DNA of 64,000 nucleotides, taken from assembly GCA_947184155.2 (NCBI GenBank), contig CAMXCT020001431.1, forward strand, positions 89,107-153,106, given 5' to 3'. A program made the translations under genes and the position numbers. Positions 18,941 through 30,400 of the stretch are shown here, piece by piece. The notes below the pieces were generated by a model. The model saw only the letters and a list, made by a program, of their open reading frames with translations, was not told where the DNA came from and did not search any database. Source of the DNA: Cladocopium goreaui (lineage: Eukaryota; Sar; Dinophyceae; Suessiales; Symbiodiniaceae). How positions within the stretch are numbered: position 1 is the first letter of the stretch; each line of letters opens with the position of its first letter.

Positions 18941-21900
18941 GTAGTCCTTCTTCTCATAAACACATAAACATGGACTTCATCTTTCTGTGGGCTAAACTTG
19001 ACCTTCTTCTTCATCACATTGGACGCAATCATGAAAGGTGGTTCATCCACATCGCTGTCGTCATGAAGAAGTGCAGGGGCCGCTTTTGATGATGGAGACT
19101 CAGTGTTTGGTGCTGTGTTGAACAAGTGAGCATCATGTCGCTTGTTGCACTTGTCACCATATCGACATTTGCCCTTTGCCCAGTGCCAGCATGGTTCATC
19201 GATCTTCTTGGTCTTGTTAGCTGGAGACTGTCCTCTTGGCGTCTTACCACCTCCTTTACCATGCCCACCACTCTTGCTTGCATCAAAGGTCTTCTGATCG
19301 TGACTGTACTCACAATCCTTCCCTTTCTTGCAAGATTTCTTGATGAAGTGGAAGTGACAAGGAATCTTCTTCTTTTCACGAGGACTGGCGCTTCGGCTCT
19401 TCGACTTTCCTTTCCTTCCTTGCCCTTTCCCTTTGGCATGTTGTTTCGGCTGAGGTGATGGTAGTACAGGAGCAGCATCAGATTTTGCTTTGGGCTTTGG
19501 AGTAGCCTTCTTAGCATTTGCCTTTGCTTTCGCTTTGGCGTTTGCATCAGGAGGAGCTGGAGCAATGGGAGTAGGCGCAGTCGGCCTACCTCCGCCAGCA
19601 AAGTCTCTGGCATACAAATCCCTTGCCGCGACGTGCTTGTCTTCTCTGATCCTGGCAATGTGACGCTCGATCACATTGATGAGATACTGATATGTTCTCC
19701 TAGGATCTCCTTCCATCCATGATTCATACTGCTTTATGTCATACACCATCAAGTTGGAGTTCCTGATCTTCTTATATAATGCATCACGCAACCAATCATC
19801 TTGAGGTACATCTTCAGGCATCATATTGGAGACAATCTCCATCCACTTTTCATAGAACGTTTCAATGTTGGCATCACCCAGGTATCGTGATTGAATGATA
19901 TGCTCCATGGTGAATGCAGTCTCACGCTGACCTGGGGTCCTGAAATGTTCCAGAATCATGGCAAGAATTTCTCGTCCCATGACAAAAGTCGCTCTTCGAT
20001 TGCTAGCTTGGGTCCTCAGTCTTAGCTTAATTGCAGCATGTCGAGCTACATCACCAGCTTGTGAAATAACGTTCGATAGTGCAATGGAAAGCTTTGCATC
20101 AATAGACTGAAGCCTTTGCCCACCGCTATCGTTCAGAGCATCGATGTCAGGGTTTTGCCTGAGTGCTGGTTGTAACCAGGCTTCCCATGCGGCTCTGTCG
20201 CCGTCGTTGGCTGCGAGGCATACACTTTTGATGAGATCAGATTGCCAAACACCCAAATTCTGGTGCTTTGGCCATGGACTGATGTATACCTTGTCCGCTT
20301 CTCGTCGGGATATCCTCGGGGGTTCTTCAGCAGTGAAAGCCGTTGTTGACTCAAGATCAATTGCTGAATCCCTCTGTGATCCTCGAAGCGAAGGCAAACC
20401 AGGTGGGATAGGAGGTCCAGGAGGCCCGTTGGGATCAGGAGGCCCACTTGGGAAATCTGGATCATCACTGCCGCCGGGCCTCTTGTAGTCAGGGATGCCT
20501 GCTCCTTCAGCGACACTAACTCCTTTCCCGTCCAAAATCTTCTTGTTGACCTCACGTAGGAGTTCAGATACTCTCTGATTCTCAGGATGTGCAGATCGTT
20601 GGTATACTTGCTCTGTACTTGCAGCATTGTTTGAATGAGCCGCCGTGTATTCTTTGTTGAGTTCTTCATCAAGTTGTCGAATCCATGCACGTAGAATATT
20701 CGACTCATCATTTGCTGCTTCAATATCACTCTCCAACTTCCCAATAATCATGTAGGGTGATAGACCACTGCTCGTGATACCTGCAGAGAAGGGGAGCGCG
20801 TTGAGACTCTCTTGGCTCTTGATGGCTATTTCTGCATCTATGAGACTCTTTCTCAACTTCGATATCTCCGCATCCTTCACCTTCAATTTCTCATCTCTAT
20901 CCCTCAACTCACCCAGGTATTCACATGATCGTTCATATTGCTGGGCACCTGTGGCTAGTTTGTATTTACGTTCGCTTTCAAGCTCAGTCCTGAGGATAGC
21001 GACTTCAGATCCGAGGGGGGTCGACGACCCTTGCCTCGAAGCATCAGCCAATTCGTCCTTCAGCCTGATGTTCATGCACATACATTCATCCATTTCTTCA
21101 GAAAAATCCTGGGCCCTAACCTGTGCAACCTTGACCTCTGTTTCGAGATGTTGAATTGCAGATTGGTTAGAACCGTGGCCGATGGCCATTGGGTTCTCCT
21201 GAAGTGATCGTCTCAGTTTCACGTTTCGGTCCTCGATCTCGGTCTTGAGCTCGTTGGTCAATGCTCGCTCGTTGTTGTAGAGCATCTCATAGTGTTCCAT
21301 TTTCTCTCGAGCATTTGAACTAAGATTTGATTCAAGCCTCAACTGAGCAATAGCCTCGGCCCCAGTATTCCTGTAATTGGCGAACCGCTTGACAGTATCA
21401 TGTTCAGTATTTCTATGTCTTAGATCATTTTCAAGTTTGGCATGATTGGCTTCATTGATTTTCTTGCGATACTCTCTAGTGATCTGTTCCATGTTGTTTT
21501 CGTACAGTTCGGCCTGTTTACGGGAATGGACAAGTGCTTCACCCAGAATCTGGTTCTCATCATTGAGCTCACTGACCGCAAACGCTTGTCTCTGACTTGT
21601 CATCTCCAAATGAGTGTGTGAGAAGTTTGCCAGTTCAGATTGATTACGATACTCCACTATGGAATTCTCAAGACTTCTCTGCATTTCACTTCCTTCTTGG
21701 TACAAAGTCTCAGCTACACTCCTAGCAAGGCTACTATCATGTTGCATCTGCTGTAGACGTGATTCAGTGTTCCCAAGTAGTCCTTGAAGGTGGTGTACTT
21801 CGTCCTTGTACTCTTCCTGGATCTCAAGACCGCATTCATAGATTCGTCTGGCACCATGTTCAGCTAATGCACCTCGACGTTCAAGATCTTCAATACGGAT

Positions 21901-22515
21901 AGTTGCACCTTCATCTTCCTTGGAGGCCAACATCAATTCGGCATGGTATTCAGTTACCTCATTGGTTGAGTACATCAATCGACTGTTGAGGGCATTAATT
22001 TCAGTGAATACCTGTTGATTATGTCCGCGAAGATATTCGGTGAACTTGGTCTCAATGTCCCTAATGACTTGATCCCTTGAAGCAGCGTACATCTCGGATT
22101 GTGTCACTTTCTCTCTCAGAGTTTGACATTGTTCTCTAAGCTCTTCAATGATAGCTATTGGTTCATTGCTACCACGTGCTTCTGTTGATCTTCTCTTGGC
22201 ACTAATATCACTCGACTCCCTACCATGTTGGTCCTCGACTGCCCTCGGGGTCCTATGTCCGGTAGGTGTTCTCCTTGGTGATCGACGGCTTCGTCGTGCA
22301 TTTCCACTTCGAACCACGTCACGTGCCGATCTTGGAGTACTGGTAGTTGATGCTCTTCGGTGTCTAGTAGTCATCTTCTGCCATCCAGATTTTGTTGTCT
22401 TTGTGGATTTGTCCCCACTGTCAGCAGTTCCCGGAGAAGATTGTGAAACACCTTCTGCAGGGGCTGCGGCATTACCGTCAAAGGTAAACTGCGTCTCTCC
22501 ACTGTCGCCTTGCAT
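18937..22515 (-). CDS. gag: Gag-like protein with long coiled coil and tandem CCCH fingers
   Basis: 1,192 codons from an ATG at 22515, no interruptions. Residues 1-110: Ser/Arg-rich, disordered. About 110-600: heptad-rich coiled coil. About 690-725: Pro/Gly collagen-like linker. About 760-990: helical capsid-like domain (YISPWPKHQNLGVWQSDLIK through YLINVIERHIARI), as in copia Gag. Then an Ala/Pro/Lys linker and two zinc fingers: CX8CX5CX3H at about 1053-1072 and CX7CX5CX3H at 1109-1127. Copia Gag normally has one CCHC knuckle; tandem CCCH fingers bind RNA in host proteins such as Tis11. Pol follows in the -1 frame with a 40-nt overlap and no classical slippery heptamer that I can see. Confidence 0.85.
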   Translation of the reverse strand: MQGDSGETQFTFDGNAAAPAEGVSQSSPGTADSGDKSTKTTKSGWQKMTTRHRRASTTSTPRSARDVVRSGNARRSRRSPRRTPTGHRTPRAVEDQHGRESSDISAKRRSTEARGSNEPIAIIEELREQCQTLREKVTQSEMYAASRDQVIRDIETKFTEYLRGHNQQVFTEINALNSRLMYSTNEVTEYHAELMLASKEDEGATIRIEDLERRGALAEHGARRIYECGLEIQEEYKDEVHHLQGLLGNTESRLQQMQHDSSLARSVAETLYQEGSEMQRSLENSIVEYRNQSELANFSHTHLEMTSQRQAFAVSELNDENQILGEALVHSRKQAELYENNMEQITREYRKKINEANHAKLENDLRHRNTEHDTVKRFANYRNTGAEAIAQLRLESNLSSNAREKMEHYEMLYNNERALTNELKTEIEDRNVKLRRSLQENPMAIGHGSNQSAIQHLETEVKVAQVRAQDFSEEMDECMCMNIRLKDELADASRQGSSTPLGSEVAILRTELESERKYKLATGAQQYERSCEYLGELRDRDEKLKVKDAEISKLRKSLIDAEIAIKSQESLNALPFSAGITSSGLSPYMIIGKLESDIEAANDESNILRAWIRQLDEELNKEYTAAHSNNAASTEQVYQRSAHPENQRVSELLREVNKKILDGKGVSVAEGAGIPDYKRPGGSDDPDFPSGPPDPNGPPGPPIPPGLPSLRGSQRDSAIDLESTTAFTAEEPPRISRREADKVYISPWPKHQNLGVWQSDLIKSVCLAANDGDRAAWEAWLQPALRQNPDIDALNDSGGQRLQSIDAKLSIALSNVISQAGDVARHAAIKLRLRTQASNRRATFVMGREILAMILEHFRTPGQRETAFTMEHIIQSRYLGDANIETFYEKWMEIVSNMMPEDVPQDDWLRDALYKKIRNSNLMVYDIKQYESWMEGDPRRTYQYLINVIERHIARIREDKHVAARDLYARDFAGGGRPTAPTPIAPAPPDANAKAKAKANAKKATPKPKAKSDAAPVLPSPQPKQHAKGKGQGRKGKSKSRSASPREKKKIPCHFHFIKKSCKKGKDCEYSHDQKTFDASKSGGHGKGGGKTPRGQSPANKTKKIDEPCWHWAKGKCRYGDKCNKRHDAHLFNTAPNTESPSSKAAPALLHDDSDVDEPPFMIASNVMKKKVKFSPQKDEVHVYVFMRRRTT

Positions 22516-22889
22516 CTTTGCGATGTTGGTGCTGATCGGACTTCACGATCGTTTGCACCTAACGCTGGCTAACAGCGCGCAGGTACTCCGCTTCCGATGG
22601 AAGTTGAGAGCCCTTACGGCTGATAACCTGTGAACAGACTAATCCCTGTTCCGGATGTGCTCAATGAGTTTCGGAGTTTCTGCGCTTTGCCGTTTGTCAG
22701 CGTTTCAAGCGAATGTGGAGGACATGGCAGCGTTATTATTTTCCTGTTGCGGGCGCTTGAGCCAACAGTGCGTTGGCGGTTATTGCCCTGAACACATGGG
22801 ACTATTTTACACTGTAACCCATGTGCGTGTGGTTTAGTTCCCTTTCACATTTTCATTGTTTTATCATTTATTATTATTATTGTTATTTT

Positions 22890-23410
22890 TTCATTTTTTT
22901 ATCATTTTCCTTGCCCGTGGCACCTGAAATTCAGGAAAACCATGAAAATCAATGAAAACAATGGAAAACAATCAAAAACAAAGGAAAATGAAAAAAACAT
23001 GAAATTGCAAATGAAAAAAAAATTGGACTCAAAGTTGCAGATTCTCACTCTGAACCAGGAAATCTTCAAAAACTCGAGGAAATGTTCATTTTTTTAATCA
23101 TTGTTTTATCATTTTTTTAAATCATTTTTTTATCATTCTCCTTGCCCGTGGCACCGGAAATCCAGGAAAACCATTAAAATCAATGAAAAACAATGGAAAA
23201 CCATCAAAAACAAAGGAAAATGAAGTCGCAAATGAAAAACAATGAAGTTGCAAATGAAAAAAATGAAATTGCAAATGAAAAAAATGAAGTTTGATGGCAA
23301 AAGGTGATGAACGAAAACGAAAAAAATGAAGTTGCAAATGAAAAAATGATATTCAAATTTACCCAACAAAATGACATGAAAATACAGATGATAATGAAAA
23401 TGAAAAAAAT
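22890..23410. repeat. Duplicated ~95-bp block and AAATGAAGTTGCAAATG repeats
   Basis: The segment ATCATTTTCCTTGCCCGTGG through CAAAAACAAAGGAAAATG at about 22897-22988 recurs at about 23127-23222 with ~90% identity. It is followed by several copies of AAATGAAGTTGCAAATGAAA. The block lies just outside the 5' end of the gag region, but I found no matching copy at the other end of the element, so it is not evidently an LTR. Confidence 0.8.
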
Positions 23411-24499
23411 ATGTTTGATGGTCTCAGAGTGTAGCAGTAAGAATCTTACAACATCAAACCATTGCAAGTTTCAGCACATGCAGTCCTGGAGAGCAAGCCA
23501 TCCACTCAATTTGGGCCTCATGGCAATTTTCAATTGCATAGACAACTTAAATAAATTGACAGGACACCTTCACTGCAATCGGGCAAGAAAAGAGTTCAAT
23601 TGCATATACAAACTGCCTGGAAAATGTGATGTCACTGCATGCAGTGAACATATTTTTCTTTCATTGGTACTGTTTACCTAAGAATATACCATAGTTGCTA
23701 TCAAAAAAGCATGAATTTGAAATACACATCTGAGACCTTCACAGTGTGACCACCATGCATTAACATCCCTTGAAAACCTCAGGTGCAGAGCATGCCAACT
23801 AGCTGTGCAAGTGCCAGCACAACATCAACTAGGGAAACACATGTCCTCTCAAGATTGTTCCATTCTTTCCATATGTTGATTGCACCATGACATGAAGAAT
23901 TGAGTTCTGAACGCTCAATAGGAGTGCAAGTGCCTGACCAACCAATACACTAGCAGCAAGTGCAATGATACATTATGGGCATTATTATTATACTTTGTTC
24001 ACTTGAATTGGTTGCTGCAAGTGTGAATTGAAAATCACGTCCAAACAGCAGTGCGCAAGAACAGGCAATTGAAGCTTCAAACAACATTTTGCTCACAACA
24101 TCATATGCTGAAGTATATCTGCATGATCGATCCTTGCGAATCCTTCAGATGAATTTTGGCAAACAGAGTGCCATTGCTGAGCAAAAAAGAGGTCAGCCAA
24201 ATGTGCCGATTGCACTGGCCGATGCTAGCAGCACAAGCACCAATGTTCACTTGGCAAGTGACAACAAAAAACACCACAGAAACAATAGAATGGTGCTGCT
24301 GCTTGTCAAAAATGGTTGAACAAAATTGAATATAAATGTTCATGCATTTTACTGATGGGCACTGGGCACTTGTCTGCTAGCTAGCGTGCTGCTCTTATCC
24401 AAGAAAGGGACTGGTTTAACCAATTCCCCCCCTTGCCAATAGTTGCGCCAGCCTTCGCAGCTGCACAGACAGAACAAATCTTACAGCTGCAGCTTGAAA
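23411..24499. other. Intergenic or intronic, CAAGTG-rich, no gene seen
   Basis: No frame here is convincingly coding. CAAGTG/CACTTG words recur (for example CACTTGGCAAGTGACA around 24250), as in the following intron-rich gene. Confidence 0.4.
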
Positions 24500-27400
24500 C
24501 AAGTAGCCCTGGAGTTGAGTACTTGAGCTCAAACTGCCAGATCTTGTGCACACTGGCAATTGAACCAACCCAGATGTTCATGGCACCGATGTGCTCCATG
24601 TCGTGGCGCATCTCCCCAACAGCCCTGAGACAGTAACAATTGACAATAACAAGGAAATTCCTCAAAACAAACACTAACATCACATAAGCAACACTTGGCA
24701 AGTGACTGTGGAAAGTTGCAGTCAATTGCAACCCAAGGTTCGGCTCACCACCACGCAAATAACTGATCACCTTCCAAGCTGCCCATCCAGGGCGCTGGTG
24801 GAGGTTCTGGATAGCGCACATCACTTGGCAACCAAACCCCTTAGTCAGTGACCAGTGAAAACTGGAAAGAAGAGAAATCATTGCAGACTGTGACATCAAA
24901 TGCATATTGACATCAACTAAAGCAGAATGACTGTGACCTGTTTTGACCAAAGAACGGAGAGCCAGCCATCCAAGAGCAACATCATAGTGAGTGTTCGTTG
25001 CCAGCAATTCAAGCAGGTCAACCTCCAAGTCAAACAATGAAAAAGGATTTCAATTTGCCTTTAGACACCAAAAAAGTTTAAGCTATGAACTGAACTGTTA
25101 CTGTTACTGTTAATAATACAATGAATGCATTTTCCAGCATGGCCTGATCAAGTTGTGCGGCTTGCGAAGGATCTCAAACAGCACTTGCTCGATATCAGGG
25201 TGGCTGAGCACCTCATCAACTCATATTCTAGCAAGTGGTTTCAAACTGCACAAAGTAAAAAGAAAGTGAATGCACAACTTATCAGCATCACAACTTTGTC
25301 AAGTGACATGTTTCTGGCACACTGGGTGAAGGCCTATTTCCTTTGGGAGCTTGCCATTGAATCGCCTTGATGCAATGAAAACAGCAATTGACTGGCAACA
25401 TCATCAAACAGCACTTTAACTAACTTAATCATAAAAAAAATGACACTGGATGCAAAGTCATTTTTTTCCACTTAGCACAGTCAAGATTCCAGTCAGGGAG
25501 TTCTCTCTGCAAGTTGTGCTCTGGTGAGTCCGCAAGGTGGTTTGCCACAAGTGGGATGTCCTTGAAGGACTTGAGCTCAACCCCATCGATGAAGCAAGTG
25601 CCCTGGAATGAAGCCAAGAAAACTCCATTAATTATTCAGTTCAATTATCCACAGTGCCTTTAATTTAAAAGCAATGCCACTCGCTTTGGCCACAAGACAA
25701 TCTCACCATTGGCAAAGCTCACTTCAACCTTCTCCTTGGCACAGCAACAAACTAAAAATATACAGTCAGTGGCCAGGGCAATACTTCAAGTTGAAGCGAC
25801 AGCTGACATGATTCAAGAATTTTGAAAATAGCTGAGACTCTTCATCACTGGTGGCCTCCCCTCCGCTGGCACTGGCTCCACCACTTCTGACACTGGCTCG
25901 CTCTTTTTCAAGGTGTTCGTCAAGTGCCCTTGGACCGAGCAAGAAACAGTATCATCATTTCACTGAATATCTGAAAATTGTTTCAAACATGATTCAGCTC
26001 ATTCAATTGGCAAAAAATGCAAACAAGCTGCGCTCCAATGGATGTCTTGATGTTGTACAAGGCGAACCCTTCAAGGTTTCGGACATGGCCCCGAGCTTCC
26101 TTGATGATCTCCCTGAGCTCCAATTCAGTTGACAGTTGATTGCAAAAATAGAGTGAGCACAACGCACTTAACCTAAAGTCCCAAAGGTTGACAAGTGGCA
26201 ATGGCAATCACATTTCTGCACTTTCTATGACCGACAAGAAGTCAAAACACTGGGAAAGTGACAGCTCCCCCTCGGCTGCTTTGATGTCCACAAGAGCCAG
26301 CAAGTAGAGTGCCTAAGGCTGAGTGAGGATTGAAGAGAACAGTTGCAGCTTTTATCCACCATGAATGCCAGCAGCAGCAAGCATCACTGGAAAGTAGTCT
26401 CTTAGTTAGATTCTTTTGAATTTGAAAAAGTTGGTGAAATTTTCGACCTTGACTCAATCTAAACACACAAATGCTGCAAAGAAGCTTGCTGTCCTTTCCT
26501 CAGCTGTTTCCAAGTGGTTCACAACATGACATAGCCTGAAACATGAAATTAATGAAGAGAATGAGAAAGACTTGTCATATGTGTATAATGCACTGCATGC
26601 AGAAAAGGATCCGACCAATATGTGGCACAGTTTGATCACGGGGTAAATAGTCCGAGGCCACACTTGCGTGTGTCGGGAAGTTGGCCATGCAGCGGAAAGC
26701 ACACTGGATGAAATGCAAAATTAAATGGTGGAGTTCAGTTTTTATTTTAATCAAAATGTGCACCTTGCAAACATGTTGAAATCATTTTTGTGTATGTTTG
26801 TCCATTGGAATCTTTGCATGCCGGTTACTTTTCCATTGTCTGACATTGCTGCACCGTACTCAATTGATCCAACAAAATGTTGCTGCACAAACACTGGGCA
26901 CTGGAAGTTCAATCCAACTCAACATGCTTTTCCAACAGTGAATCAGTATAATGACAAGCCAAGTTAATACATTAATATCTTTCGATGTGCACTGGTTCAT
27001 GATGTGCCTTCTTTGTGTCGATTTTCTCCACGATGGGGCCACTTCTTGCCTTAGACATGCACAGGCAGAGCTTGAGGGACACTTTCTTAAATTTAAGAAT
27101 AAAAAACACCTAGCAAGTGGCACTTGGCAAATGAAAGTGACATAGTGCATTGTCATAACAAATCGAAAAACAAGGCACTTGGCAAGTGGATATTAAATGA
27201 TATTAAGAAAGTAGTGGTACTTGCAACATCCCTGCAGCTCATTACAAAAACAACATTGGCATGAACACTTGGTGCTGCACCGCATCAGCCACATCACCTC
27301 AGTCCACAGTGCAAGTTTACACAATTTGCCATGCAAACACTGAACAAAATGAAGTGTACAGTTATTGCCAAGACAATGTGATTTGATTTTTTAAAAAATG

Positions 27401-30400
27401 TAGGGTGTGATTTGATTGCCCCAAACCATCAATGACCCATGGCAAACACCATCACTTGCAAATACTTGGAAAATTGCACATGCTGGAGAAGAACAAGTGG
27501 CACTGATTGGCAGCTTCAAAGTTGCACTGGCACTGGTTCATTGAGGCCCCCCACAGTCACAGATCCAGGATCCACCTGTACTTTTTCATTCATTTTCCTA
27601 TGGCATGAGTTCAATGGATAAAGCAACTGTGTGAGCACCAAAACCATGTTCAACCATGTTACAACATCCATGAAACTTTTGAAAACTAATATGCAAGCAC
27701 ATTTTTACATATGAATGATCACATGCAACCTCTAAAGCCGGTGCTCCTGCCAAACACTGGATGGAATCACATCAGTGTGTGATGGCAGTTGGCAAATTAA
27801 CATGCAAAACCAAACAGTCATCCATTTTCCGGACAACCCTTGACAATTGATCACCAGTACACCAACTGATTCAGTTCAAAAAAAGATTCCTCCTCTTCGT
27901 CATCCAGGCTATCTGCCCCCACTGGCTTCGAACTGCAACTGCCCTGGTGCTTGTCAGCACTTGCCATGTCCTTCCTTGAAGCTGGAGCAACATATGCTTT
28001 TTTTGCTTGCAAGTGGAACCAGCTTTCAAGTGAGCACTTGATGGATCAAGCTGAGCCAACACATGCCCAATTGTAGCAGCAAGGAGGTGGGCAGATGGGT
28101 GCACCTTGATTGATCCAAATGATCGGACCACTTGAAAACAAATCAGTTTTGCATAACTAACAACAACCAGAAGTGCAGATTGCCACTGCTTGAACTTATT
28201 GAACTCTGTTCCAATTAGACTATTTGTAGTTTGATCTCAAGCACTTGAAAATAATTGCCAGCCATGACTAGCTACTGACTCCATCAACAGCTTTCTCCTC
28301 TTGTGCAATTGCACAACTGAATAATTGCCTGGCCGTGCACGGTGTAGCTGCAAAATCTCTGCTGCAGTTTGGGGGCCATCATCCTTATGGCCTTATGGCT
28401 TGGCATCCTGGGCTGTGGTGGAATCCTGGCACTTGGCAGCTACGCTACACTTGGGCAAGTGCCTTATTCTCTGGGCCATGAAATTGAGCAGCAGCCAAGT
28501 GACAAGTGGCAATCTCAAGTGACTCAAGTGGCAATCAAGTGGCAAGCCTAGTCTGTTGAAATCAGCTGACAACAAGATTTGGAAAAGAGTTTCACAATCA
28601 CAGGTTTGGCTTGGACCCTGGCCTGACTGCTGACAGGGCTGACAATACAAGTGATCACCTTGGAAGTGAGCAGGCAGTGTACAGTGAAGCCAAGTAAATA
28701 TTAAATTAAAGTAGGTACACCCTATTCAAATCCCTCAAGGCACACATCATGCAGCCTGCCCAAACAAGAGCGGGTGTGAAAACTGTAATGCATTGTGTCT
28801 GTATATTTGAGTTGCAAATACATAGTAACAGTAATACATACATAATTGTCCCATTTGGACTTACAGTGTCACTTACCACCGAATACATGGCAGAAAGGCA
28901 AAAACCACCACTGCAATGAATTGAAAATGACATGATTTTTTGTTGGCTGGCTGGCTGGCAGTCAAGAATTGAGGGCGCCACATGCCTCATGCAATGGCTA
29001 CACCTGGCAGCACACAGTTGCATTGAGATTCATTGCTGAATGCCAATGGCCCAAGGCAAAAATGAGGTATGAAAAATCTGGCTAGCGCAACTAAGTCAGT
29101 AATTTTTTTCCATTCACTGGCAAAATTGTGCAATGTTGATCACATCACGTGACACCCTTGCCTACAAGCAGCCTTGCGCCCTTCAAATGACAAATAAAAT
29201 ATACCATTGATCTCAAGGTAAAGGTTGGTTGAAATTCTACAAGACTTCGCTGGGCACTTGGCAGGCAAAATCACTTGGCATTAAAAGGTTCAGCCAACCA
29301 CAGCCGTACTCCCAGAAAATGTTGCACACAGAGTCAAAAAGAATCCACTGTGCAAGAGCACCAGCTGCCCATCACCTAGAGCGCAAGTGCACAAAATCGA
29401 ATGGCTCATTGAAGCTGCCTGCCTAGTATATCCTTTGGCCCAGGCAATACATAATGATTGAGGATAAATTAAGTTAAGATTGAATCAAAATCCGGCCCAC
29501 TTGTCTCATAACATGTACAAATTAATGATCAAATGAAGGCTTCGATGATGATTTGAAATTCAGTTATCATGTCAAATCAAACCCCATGGGGTGCAGCACA
29601 ATCAAGTCAAGAGTCGCTCTTGGAAATGATCAGGCCCTTGATCCACATTGAGGCTGGTAACACATTGCCAAATCTTCCCGGCAAGTGGCAACTGAATTGA
29701 GAATGTGAATGTCTGCAGGGTTTCATCCCCCAAATTCCCAAGAGTATGACAACTTGTGATCAAACTTCATCAAACAACCACTTGATCAGCACTGAGTCAA
29801 TATTTACCAGTACACAGTTCAGCACTTTCATAACAAATTTCCAATATGACAAACGTTTATATTTATTCATTGCTGCTTGGAAACCAAACTCCAATGTTTC
29901 AACATTCACTTGCCTCATTCAAAGTAGCCAGCCGTTCCTGAACACTGGGCATTCCCCCCTCCCATTCTCTGGAAGTACTCTGCCGTCTTGGCCAAGTGAG
30001 TCTTGACCCTCTGATCAAGCATCTCCATTGCCAGCCTCTAGTGCTGAAACTAATGTGCAACAATAGCGGCTTATAAAAATTTGTCAAGCAATAACACTGG
30101 TTCACTGGTCACTGGCCACTTGTCATGAAACGTTATCAAAAATAAGGAACCTTGCACACACACAAACAACAACAATAAACATAATTTGATTCAATTAACG
30201 CCCAAGGATCTCAAACATAGGGTGATCATTGACATGGTCCATGGAAACCTTGCGACCTCCATCCATCCTAGGTGCGAGCATAACACCAAACTGATCTGTG
30301 ATGCCAAGATATTTCATTTCAAAATTGATTCAAAACACATTCAAGTTTTGCATTGGCATTGCAAGTTAGTAACGCAAGGCATGGTGGCCAGGACAATTTC

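Larger units (their letters stand above)
5059..22640 (-). mobile_element. Giant Ty1/copia-type retroelement with accessory ORFs
   Basis: One minus-strand coding block of ~17.4 kb runs gag (22515-18937), pol (18940-13490), a methyltransferase-like ORF (to 11820), a 1.2-kaa ORF (to 8091), a CCHC ORF (to 7054) and a Tpt1-like ORF (to 5141, perhaps 5059). Domain order protease-integrase-RT-RNase H in pol is diagnostic of Ty1/copia. Frames abut or overlap by roughly 34-127 nt, with no gap large enough for separate promoters. No in-frame stop interrupts any long frame, suggesting recent activity. I could not find matching long terminal repeats by eye, so the outer ends are unknown. Typical copia elements are about 5 kb; the extra ~8 kb of coding sequence is the odd part. 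Confidence 0.85.

Noticed and set aside
22890-23230. Duplicated ~95-bp block beside gag as a candidate LTR
   Set aside because: Both copies are on the same side of the element, and nothing like them is seen downstream of ORF6.
24381-25037. 218-codon minus-strand frame as one continuous gene
   Set aside because: Only parts look coding and these are bounded by splice signals, so it is better read as separate exons with open introns.
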